Below, piece by piece: positions 1-5,472 of a stretch of 5,472 bases of DNA (the stretch's first letter is position 1; each line of letters begins with the position of its first letter). The translations under genes and the position numbers were made by a program. Origin of the DNA: Clostridiales bacterium (GTDB taxonomy: Bacteria; Bacillota; Clostridia; Oscillospirales; Acutalibacteraceae); the NCBI GenBank assembly GCA_012511005.1, contig JAAZGX010000267.1:1-5472 (forward strand), given 5' to 3'. Under the pieces are notes generated by a model. That model saw nothing but the letters and a program-made list of their open reading frames with translations, did not search any database and had not been told where the DNA came from.

Positions 1-2
1 AA

Positions 3-47
3 AATACTTCAAGTTCGACTGATACAGAAGTAACTCCGTCATCTTAA
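3..47 (+). CDS. Possible C-terminal tail of an upstream protein (partial, weak)
   Basis: Reading from base 3, one plus-strand frame stays open for 14 codons to TAA at 45-47 and gives NTSSSTDTEVTPSS. A Ser/Thr-rich end like this is common at the C-terminus of secreted or wall-associated Gram-positive proteins, and the gap of about 50 bases to the next gene would suit an operon. The two other plus frames also close quickly (TGA at 20-22, TAA at 31-33), so the frame choice rests only on composition. No domain can be recognised. It could equally be non-coding leader sequence. Confidence 0.25.
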   Translation, partial: NTSSSTDTEVTPSS

Positions 48-86
48 TACAAAGTCGAAATAAACTAACTACATAAAATCAGAATT

Positions 87-91
87 GAGGG
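87..91 (+). promoter_or_regulatory. Shine-Dalgarno site supporting a TTG start
   Basis: GAGGG lies seven bases before the TTG at 99. It decides the start of the MBOAT gene: an in-frame stop (TAA at 66-68) lies upstream, there is no ATG between that stop and the TTG, and the first internal Met codon is residue 54, which would remove two membrane segments. The resulting N-terminus (MLFSS) matches the typical beginning of AlgI-family proteins. Confidence 0.75.
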
Positions 92-98
92 CTATTTT

Positions 99-1514
99 TT
101 GCTTTTTTCAAGTGTTGTTTTTATTTACCTGTTTCTTCCGATAGTGCTTTTCGGTTATTACATAGTTTTTAAAAAGTCCCGAAAACTACAAAATATATTT
201 TTATTGATAAGCAGCTTATTTTTCTACGCTTGGGGTGAAGCCGTTTTTGTTATCGTTATGATTTCCTCCATAATGATAAATTGGCTTCTTGGCTATCTTG
301 TTAATAAATATAAATCTGATAATAAAAAGTGCCGTTTAATTATAGCGGTAACAGTAGTATTAAACTTATCAGTTATGTTTATATTTAAATATTTAATGTT
401 TACTGTACAAAGTATAAATAGTGCTTTTGGCTCCTCGTTCTTTGTACCCAATATCATTTTGCCTATCGGGATTTCCTTTTTTACTTTCCAAGCAATGTCT
501 TATGTTTTTGATGTTCACAAAGGGCACGGTGAAGCTCAAAGAAACCCAATTAATGTGGGTTTATATGTTGCTTTCTTTCCGCAACTTATAGCGGGTCCCA
601 TTGTGCGTTATGAAACGATAGCGCAGCAAATTAATGATAGAAAAGAAACTCTTGATGATTTTTCAAAAGGATTTTGCCGTTTTGTTGTAGGGTTTTCTAA
701 AAAGGTTCTTCTTGCAAACACAATGGCATTAATTGCTGATACGGCTTTTGATATGCCCTCAAATGAGCTTACTGTCGCGATGTCTTGGCTCGGTGCTTTC
801 GCTTACGCTTTTCAAATATTTTTTGACTTTTCAGGTTATTCCGATATGGCTATTGGTCTTGGGCATATGTTTGGATTTAGTTTTCTTGAGAACTTTAACT
901 ACCCTTATATATCAAAGTCAATATCAGAGTTTTGGCGAAGATGGCACATTTCTCTTGGTACATGGTTTCGTGATTATGTATATTTCCCGCTTGGCGGAAG
1001 CAGGACAAAAACAAAAAGCCGCCTCATTTTCAACCTCTTTGTAGTATGGTTTCTGACGGGTGTTTGGCACGGTGCAAATTGGACATTTATTGTTTGGGGA
1101 TTAATGTACTTTGTTCTTATAGCAATAGAAAAACTCACAGGTTTTGAAAAAAGGTTTACTAATCTTACCTTTCTAAAATACCTTTATACTATGTTCTTTG
1201 TTTTAATGGGTTGGGTTTTATTCAGAGCGACTTCAATTGCAAATGCGTTTGAATATATGAAAGTTATGTTAGGCATTTCCGGCAACAGTGTATACACCGC
1301 TGAGGTATGGTATCTTTTGAAGCCAAATTTAATACTGATTTTGGCTTGCGCTCTGGCCTCTGCTCCTATTGTTCCATGGATAAAAGAAAAATTTAAGTCG
1401 CAAAAAGTATTTTTTAATATAATGTATGCACCCTTGATTTTAATTATATTTATTCTCTCTCTTTCCTATATTATCAAAGGCTCATACAACCCATTTATAT
1501 ACTTTAACTTTTAG
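99..1514 (+). CDS. MBOAT family membrane-bound O-acyltransferase (AlgI/DltB-like)
   Basis: This is a polytopic membrane protein of the membrane-bound O-acyltransferase family. Relatives such as AlgI and DltB pass an acyl group from a cytoplasmic donor across the membrane toward an extracytoplasmic polymer or a partner acyltransferase. At 471 aa it has full AlgI length, with about ten or more hydrophobic segments. Visible motifs in order are MLFSS at the N-terminus, FYAWGE (42-47), PIGISFFTFQ (122-131), FPQLIAGPIVR (160-170), DFSGYSDMAIGLG (243-255), EFWRRWHISLGTWFRDYVY (277-295, with H283), GGS (299-301) and GVWHGANWTF (321-330). H324 in that last motif is the invariant MBOAT histidine. The C-terminal SYNPFIYFNF is the usual AlgI-type ending, so the gene is complete. 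It starts at TTG behind a good Shine-Dalgarno site. It is followed after 13 bases by a DHHW/SGNH protein, the usual partner in polysaccharide O-acetylation modules. Family assignment is very secure; the substrate is unknown, with acetyl groups onto a surface glycan the best guess. Confidence 0.95.
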   Translation: MLFSSVVFIYLFLPIVLFGYYIVFKKSRKLQNIFLLISSLFFYAWGEAVFVIVMISSIMINWLLGYLVNKYKSDNKKCRLIIAVTVVLNLSVMFIFKYLMFTVQSINSAFGSSFFVPNIILPIGISFFTFQAMSYVFDVHKGHGEAQRNPINVGLYVAFFPQLIAGPIVRYETIAQQINDRKETLDDFSKGFCRFVVGFSKKVLLANTMALIADTAFDMPSNELTVAMSWLGAFAYAFQIFFDFSGYSDMAIGLGHMFGFSFLENFNYPYISKSISEFWRRWHISLGTWFRDYVYFPLGGSRTKTKSRLIFNLFVVWFLTGVWHGANWTFIVWGLMYFVLIAIEKLTGFEKRFTNLTFLKYLYTMFFVLMGWVLFRATSIANAFEYMKVMLGISGNSVYTAEVWYLLKPNLILILACALASAPIVPWIKEKFKSQKVFFNIMYAPLILIIFILSLSYIIKGSYNPFIYFNF

Positions 1515-1517
1515 GAG
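1512..1517 (+). promoter_or_regulatory. Shine-Dalgarno overlapping the upstream stop codon
   Basis: TAGGAG includes the TAG stop of the MBOAT gene (1512-1514) and lies ten bases before the ATG at 1528. The arrangement favours translational coupling and a shared transcript for the two acylation genes. Confidence 0.7.
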
Positions 1518-1527
1518 ATTATTTTTT

Positions 1528-2763
1528 ATGAAGAAAATTAGTAAAGAAATTATAGTAACCTTGCTTTCAGGCATTGTTGTACTGCTTGGAATAACAGGAT
1601 ACTTCTCATATGAAGATTTTCTAAAACCTATTAAAGAGCAAATTATTCACGGTTATTCGGACAACAATCTCGAAAATCCTACAGTATCAAAAAAACTGAA
1701 ATCTGCGGTATCATCAATTAACAAACATATAGATGATGAGGTTGGATATAAAACAGATTATATAGAGCTAAACACGGTATTCCAAATGCTTATGGGACAA
1801 AAGGTGTTTGAGGTGGGAAGCCATACAGTTGTAAGACTGAATAACAAATACCTAACATACCAATATGATGATGTTAATGATATAACAATAGAGAAAAATG
1901 CAAACGCTGTTATACAGCTTGACGATTATTTAAAAGAGCAAAACATACCATTGCTTTACTGTCTTGCCCCTTATAAAAACAGTAACTATGATTACCAACT
2001 GCCGAACGAATTAAAAGATACCATTAATACTGCCGCAAATAAATTTATTAAGATACTTCATGATAATAATGTTGACTATATTGATTTTAGGGAAGAGATT
2101 CACAATGAAGGATTTGAACACTATTCCTGTTTTTATGTTACAGACCACCATTGGAAAGCGGAAACAGGTTTTTGGGCTTTCACGAAAATGGCAAATCACC
2201 TAAAAGAAAACTATGGCTTTGAATTTGATGATTATATAACAGACTTAAAAAACTATAATATTAAAGAATATAAAAGATGGTTTCTTGGCTCACAAGGTAA
2301 AAAGGTTGGAAAGTATGTTGCCGGAATTGATGATATTAATATAATTACACCAAAATTTGAAACGCATTTTATAACAGAGCAACCATTAAAAAAGAGAGGA
2401 GCCTCCGGCGCTTTTGATAAAACTCTTTTAAGCAAGGCGCGTATAGAAGAAAAAGATTTGTATAATCTAAACCCATATGCCGCATATACGGGCGGGGACT
2501 TTTCATATCAAATAATTACTAACAGTAAAGCTCCTAACAATAAAACTTTGTTAGTTGTAAGAGATTCATTCGCATGCGCCGTGACACCTTTTCTTTCACT
2601 TTCAGCAAAGAAACTGTATATTTTCGACTTTAGAGATAGTTTAACAAAAAGTAAAACTGATTCCCTTTACAATTATATTGAAAAGATAAATCCTGACGCT
2701 GTGCTTTTCATATATTCATCATCTTTTATAGGAGACCCTGAAGAATATAATTTTTCGAAATAG
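1528..2763 (+). CDS. DHHW family / AlgJ-AlgX-like SGNH-fold acyltransferase, membrane anchored
   Basis: This probably works outside the cytoplasmic membrane, taking the acyl group delivered by the MBOAT protein and placing it on an exported polymer. Residues 1-27 form a signal anchor: a Lys-rich start (KKISK), a hydrophobic stretch at about 8-26, and no obvious signal peptidase site, so the 411-aa protein is likely tethered with its catalytic part outside. The core carries the family signature DHHW at 206-209 (in YVTDHHWKAETG), giving the Asp-x-His pair of AlgJ/AlgX-type enzymes (D206 and H208). Near the C-terminus RDSFA (345-349) supplies the expected nucleophile S347. LLYCLAPYKN (142-151), VDYIDFREE (182-190) and YTGGDFSYQ, shortly before RDSFA, also fit this family. 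All three triad residues are present, so it should be active. No extra carbohydrate-binding domain is seen. It sits directly behind the MBOAT gene. Family is secure; donor and acceptor are inferred. Confidence 0.9.
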   Translation: MKKISKEIIVTLLSGIVVLLGITGYFSYEDFLKPIKEQIIHGYSDNNLENPTVSKKLKSAVSSINKHIDDEVGYKTDYIELNTVFQMLMGQKVFEVGSHTVVRLNNKYLTYQYDDVNDITIEKNANAVIQLDDYLKEQNIPLLYCLAPYKNSNYDYQLPNELKDTINTAANKFIKILHDNNVDYIDFREEIHNEGFEHYSCFYVTDHHWKAETGFWAFTKMANHLKENYGFEFDDYITDLKNYNIKEYKRWFLGSQGKKVGKYVAGIDDINIITPKFETHFITEQPLKKRGASGAFDKTLLSKARIEEKDLYNLNPYAAYTGGDFSYQIITNSKAPNNKTLLVVRDSFACAVTPFLSLSAKKLYIFDFRDSLTKSKTDSLYNYIEKINPDAVLFIYSSSFIGDPEEYNFSK

Positions 2764-2781
2764 TTAAATAATAAAATAGTG

Positions 2782-2816
2782 AACGGAGACAGTTACGCGT
2801 CTCCGTTTTACTTTTT
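2782..2816 (+). terminator. Rho-independent terminator between convergent operons, possibly bidirectional
   Basis: A perfect 9-bp inverted repeat, AACGGAGAC (2782-2790) and GTCTCCGTT (2799-2807), closes an 8-base loop. It is followed at once by T-rich sequence (TTTT at 2806-2809, then TTTTT at 2812-2816). It begins 18 bases after the stop of the DHHW gene and should end the acylation operon transcript. Read on the minus strand, the same hairpin is followed by CACTATTTTATTATTT, a poorer U-tract that could also stop the convergent transcript, whose last gene ends at 2873. The plus-strand role is well supported; the minus-strand role is inferred. Confidence 0.85.
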
Positions 2817-2872
2817 AAATATTGGTTCAGCTTACATACAACAAACATTATGTGTGTTTTTTCATTTTAATA

Positions 2873-5299
2873 TTATTGAAACAACTCATAAAAATCACTC
2901 AATGCTTTGGCGTTATACTTTTCATAGTCAACATTCATTACGGGAACTTTACCGTCCAACAAATCAAGCATTCCCTGATAAATTCCCTCAGTCGAATTCT
3001 CGACAATATAACCTCCATGCTCTTTCAAAAATCCGCGAGGTCCATCAATATCGGTTGATATAACGGGAAGTCCACATATATCACCTTCTGCAAGCACAAG
3101 ACCAAAGCCTTCATAAAACGATGATAATACAAGATAATCACAGCGTCTTATAACGGCAAACGGGTTGCTCATAGAGCGAATAAGAAACACACATTCTTCA
3201 TAGCCTTTCTTTATTATATACTCTTTAATATCCTCATAAAGTATCCCATGGCCACCAATTAGTATCAAGTATGTGTCATTATTCTTTTCATGCACTCTCT
3301 CAAAAGCATCAATCAATCGTTTATGACCTTTTTCACGAGAGAAACGCCCAACTGTTACAAACACTTTTGATTTGTTGCTTAATATATCATTTAGTTTTTT
3401 TAAAGAAACGGTTGAAACTGTATTGTCATCGAAAGTTACGGGTAACAGAGCTTTCTTTTCAATTTTTTTATAATCAATTAAATTTTCAATAACCTTTACA
3501 TTTGCCTTACTGTTAAAACTTAATACTGAATGGGAAATCCCGTTTGAAACTACCGCAACATTATCATATGTTCCGTATGCGTATTCTAAAACATTTTTTC
3601 TTTGGTTATTTCTTGTTTTTATTTCTTCACGCATATCGCTATGAACAAATATTGTAGTATCACAATCGAATTTTGAAAACAACAAAATCCTCCGCACTTC
3701 ATATCCGTTAAATTGAATGGCATGTGAAAACATTGCCCCCCCGAACAATCTTTTTATTTCCATGCGTAATTCCTCATCAAGAATTTTTGTGATTATGCCG
3801 GCACTAAGTCCTCTGCGTAAAAATAAAAGGTAGAGTAGTTTTTTGATAGGGCCAAGGTTAATCTTACCTGTTAAGGGGAAATAATTAAACAATTCTGCGA
3901 CATTTTTATAGTTATCAAGATTGTTTTTTATATGCATTGTTGTATAAGCTACATAATAGTTCCGCTCGCTCATATCAAGACTTGCTCCAAGATTAAAAAG
4001 CGAAGCAGTAATACCATTCTTACCAAGGTTACCGCTATATATAATAACATTTTCCTTACCGTTATTCTGTATTTCTTCTATTTCAATCAAATCGTCTTTT
4101 CCCAATATAACGGTATCACAGACTCTTTTGCACACATCTAAGGCATCATAACCACAAAATTCTTTAAGAAATCTTTCGTCATCATATTCTTTTGGACGAT
4201 TGATTTCATTTACAAGTTCAAAAACACTGTCTACTACGGGGAATGGGAATTCATTTATATCTAAATACATACCGCGGTCTGCAGTATACTGTTCTTTGTC
4301 ATATGTAAATAGAATTATTTTACGGCCACTTAAAGCATAGTCGAACATAACGCTTGAATAATCTGTAATTAAACAATCTGCCGCCGTTAGGAACTCATAT
4401 GTTTCAAAATCATCCGGCATTTTTTTAATATGCCTAAACATTTTATAATCCATCATATCTCTTGCGATTGGGTGAAGATTTACATACATAACCTGCTTAT
4501 CTGTGAGCAGGTTATCAAGTTCCATTAAATGATATGCAGTATATACATATTGAATTCGATTGTTAAAACGCGAACCGTTATTGCGCCAAGTCGGAAGATA
4601 TGCAATTATCTGTTTATCTCCCATTTCATAATACTTGCGTATAGTGTTACGCGTGCGGGTATTAAAAAATGCGGTATTTCTTGGGTATCCCGTAAAAAGT
4701 ATCTTTGCCTTAGATAAATTCTGCAGCATATAATCCTCAACTATATGCTCCATAGTAAATCTATTAGGAAATAAAAGATAATCGGCGAAGCAAAAATTTC
4801 TCATTACATTGCCAATAGAGTGTGAATCCGACTTGCTTTTTTTCCCGAGATATTTTAATGGTGTACCGTGCCAAGTATTAAGATATATTTGTCCTTCCTT
4901 TTTTATAAAAAACGGAAAAAATGCTGTATCCGTAAATAAATATTTACATGATGCAAGAAGTTTGTAGTAATGCTTTGTCATAATCGTTACAACAGTAACA
5001 TTTTTATATCCCTTATCTTTAAAGTGTTTTATTGTATTTTCTGCGCTTTGCTCGTTTACGCTATAATAAATATTGTAATCCGCATAATCCGGATTAGTGA
5101 TTAGTTCGCGCAGCAAATAGTACATATTGCCGTTAAATGTTCTTCCTTGTTGTGATTCAAGGAGAATAGATTTGTCGTTTAAAGGCAAGCGTTTGTAATA
5201 TTTTGTGTACCTTAGACCTGCTAAAGTTCTTTTATTAAGCTTTTTTATTCCCGTGCTGTCACTTTTCAATCTTGTAAACATCTTTTTTAGCATCAACAT
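2873..5299 (-). CDS. Bifunctional CDP-glycerol glycerophosphotransferase (TagB/TagF-like) fused to a GT4-type glycosyltransferase
   Basis: This is an 808-aa cytoplasmic, probably membrane-associated enzyme with two catalytic modules. Residues ~40-400 form a CDP-glycerol:polyol glycerophosphotransferase domain, with WHGTPLK (143-149, H144), TGYPRN (203-208), YLPTWR (234-239), NLHP (274-277, H276) and ITDYSSVMFDY (311-321), the ordered motifs of TagB/TagF enzymes that move glycerol phosphate from CDP-glycerol to a lipid-linked acceptor. Residues ~416-808 form a GT-B fold retaining glycosyltransferase of GT4 type. It has a glycine-rich start (YSGNLGKNGI, 421-430), the donor-phosphate binding GRFSREKG (651-658, R652 and K657), and the EX7E pair E730/E738 in YEGFGLVLAE. 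The start at 5299 is chosen because AAAGGG lies seven bases upstream; a second ATG at 5293 is less well placed. The C-terminal NAKALSDFYELFQ is a usual family ending, so the gene looks complete. It lies just downstream of an exporter ATPase gene, which supports wall teichoic acid or related polymer synthesis. A G7 run occurs at residues 520-522. Domain calls are confident; sugar donor and acceptor are unknown. Confidence 0.93.
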   Translation of the reverse strand: MLMLKKMFTRLKSDSTGIKKLNKRTLAGLRYTKYYKRLPLNDKSILLESQQGRTFNGNMYYLLRELITNPDYADYNIYYSVNEQSAENTIKHFKDKGYKNVTVVTIMTKHYYKLLASCKYLFTDTAFFPFFIKKEGQIYLNTWHGTPLKYLGKKSKSDSHSIGNVMRNFCFADYLLFPNRFTMEHIVEDYMLQNLSKAKILFTGYPRNTAFFNTRTRNTIRKYYEMGDKQIIAYLPTWRNNGSRFNNRIQYVYTAYHLMELDNLLTDKQVMYVNLHPIARDMMDYKMFRHIKKMPDDFETYEFLTAADCLITDYSSVMFDYALSGRKIILFTYDKEQYTADRGMYLDINEFPFPVVDSVFELVNEINRPKEYDDERFLKEFCGYDALDVCKRVCDTVILGKDDLIEIEEIQNNGKENVIIYSGNLGKNGITASLFNLGASLDMSERNYYVAYTTMHIKNNLDNYKNVAELFNYFPLTGKINLGPIKKLLYLLFLRRGLSAGIITKILDEELRMEIKRLFGGAMFSHAIQFNGYEVRRILLFSKFDCDTTIFVHSDMREEIKTRNNQRKNVLEYAYGTYDNVAVVSNGISHSVLSFNSKANVKVIENLIDYKKIEKKALLPVTFDDNTVSTVSLKKLNDILSNKSKVFVTVGRFSREKGHKRLIDAFERVHEKNNDTYLILIGGHGILYEDIKEYIIKKGYEECVFLIRSMSNPFAVIRRCDYLVLSSFYEGFGLVLAEGDICGLPVISTDIDGPRGFLKEHGGYIVENSTEGIYQGMLDLLDGKVPVMNVDYEKYNAKALSDFYELFQ

Positions 5300-5306
5300 T
5301 TTAACG

Positions 5307-5312
5307 CCCTTT
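5307..5312 (-). promoter_or_regulatory. Shine-Dalgarno of the fusion glycerophosphotransferase gene
   Basis: AAAGGG on the minus strand lies seven bases before the ATG at 5299, within the short gap after the ABC ATPase stop. It would be 13 bases from the alternative ATG at 5293, so it favours the longer form. Confidence 0.75.
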
Positions 5313-5318
5313 CAACAA

Positions 5319-5472
5319 TTATTTCGTTTTAGTTAAAATATTATTATACTCAACAACAGCGCCTTCCATATCACCGTCAAAACACTTTTTACCTCTTTCT
5401 ATTACCATTCCTCTTTTGCAAAACTGCTTTGCAACTCCGACTTGGTGTGTTACAAGAAGTAATGTTACATAA
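5319..5472 (-). CDS. C-terminal fragment of an ABC exporter ATPase (TagH/KpsT/Wzt type), cut by the window edge
   Basis: Reading the minus strand from the window edge gives 50 residues ending at TAA (5319-5321). The fragment contains LLLVTHQVGVAKQFC, which fits the end of the Walker B region strand and the H-loop (switch histidine) of an ABC ATPase. It continues with RGMVIERGKKCFDGD and then GAVVEYNNIL, the pattern (Gly-Lys, Asp-Gly-Asp, helix with xxYN) seen at the end of polysaccharide and teichoic acid exporter ATPases. Such proteins power flipping of a lipid-linked polymer across the membrane. Only about 41 residues follow the histidine, so there is no Wzt-type C-terminal carbohydrate-binding domain and no long TagH-type extension. 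The Walker A, Q-loop and signature motif lie beyond the window. It is 19 bases upstream of the fusion transferase gene and surely co-transcribed. The ABC ATPase call is strong; the substrate is inferred from this neighbour. Confidence 0.82.
   Translation of the reverse strand, partial: YVTLLLVTHQVGVAKQFCKRGMVIERGKKCFDGDMEGAVVEYNNILTKTK

Noticed and set aside
74..79. TAAAAT as a possible -10 promoter element before the MBOAT gene
   Set aside because: There is no recognisable -35 at 16-18 bases upstream, and the transcript would begin almost on the Shine-Dalgarno. AT-rich sequence gives such matches by chance.
733..1044. 103-codon plus-strand frame inside the MBOAT gene
   Set aside because: It is an out-of-frame overlap of a gene with strong conserved motifs throughout, and its product resembles no known family.
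99..1514. MBOAT gene as dltB of a D-alanylation operon
   Set aside because: The following gene is DHHW-type rather than a carrier protein or DltD, and the protein's motifs and C-terminus are AlgI-like; no dlt partner is seen in the window.
2011..2435. Short minus-strand frames opposite the DHHW gene
   Set aside because: They fall inside a confidently assigned gene, and their translations show no family features.
2840..2862. AACAAACA / TGTGTGTT imperfect hairpin followed by a T-run, a possible second plus-strand terminator
   Set aside because: The stem has a mismatch, is AT-rich and has a three-base loop; the strong hairpin at 2782-2807 already explains termination.
2779..3063. Plus-strand open frames of 78-94 codons over the 3' end of the minus-strand gene
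   Set aside because: They lie opposite well-supported coding sequence, have no convincing ribosome binding site or recognisable domain, and overlap the terminator hairpin.

Overview
This 5,472-base window is AT-rich (about one-third G+C by eye), has strong purine-rich Shine-Dalgarno sites and short intergenic gaps, and encodes cell-surface polymer enzymes with the closest flavour of low-GC Gram-positive bacteria. I infer a Firmicutes/Clostridia-type organism, perhaps a gut anaerobe; the species cannot be told from the sequence alone.

Layout. Bases 1-98 hold the possible last codons of an upstream plus-strand gene (weak) and the ribosome binding site of the first full gene. Bases 99-2763 are a two-gene plus-strand operon: an AlgI/DltB-type MBOAT O-acyltransferase (471 aa, TTG start), then a membrane-anchored DHHW/AlgJ-AlgX-like SGNH-fold acyltransferase (411 aa) whose Shine-Dalgarno overlaps the first gene's stop codon. 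Bases 2764-2872 are a short convergent intergenic region with a strong hairpin terminator. Bases 2873-5299 (minus strand) encode an 808-aa two-domain enzyme: an N-terminal CDP-glycerol glycerophosphotransferase (TagB/TagF type) fused to a C-terminal GT4-type glycosyltransferase. Nineteen bases of sequence separate it from the 3' end of the preceding minus-strand gene (5319-5472, running off the window), which reads as the C-terminus of a TagH/KpsT-type polysaccharide or teichoic acid exporter ATPase.

How they may work together (inference). The minus-strand operon looks like part of a locus that builds (fusion transferase) and exports (ABC transporter) a glycerol-phosphate and sugar containing wall polymer. 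The plus-strand pair is the usual membrane-plus-extracytoplasmic module that O-acylates, most often O-acetylates, an exported glycan. The simplest reading is a locus making an O-acylated teichoic-acid-like or capsular glycopolymer. All family assignments rest on motifs read by eye. I see no mobile element, CRISPR array, tRNA or rRNA. Nothing here amounts to a clearly new system; the most distinctive points are the TagF-GT4 fusion, its pairing with the acylation module, and a G7 tract inside the fusion gene.
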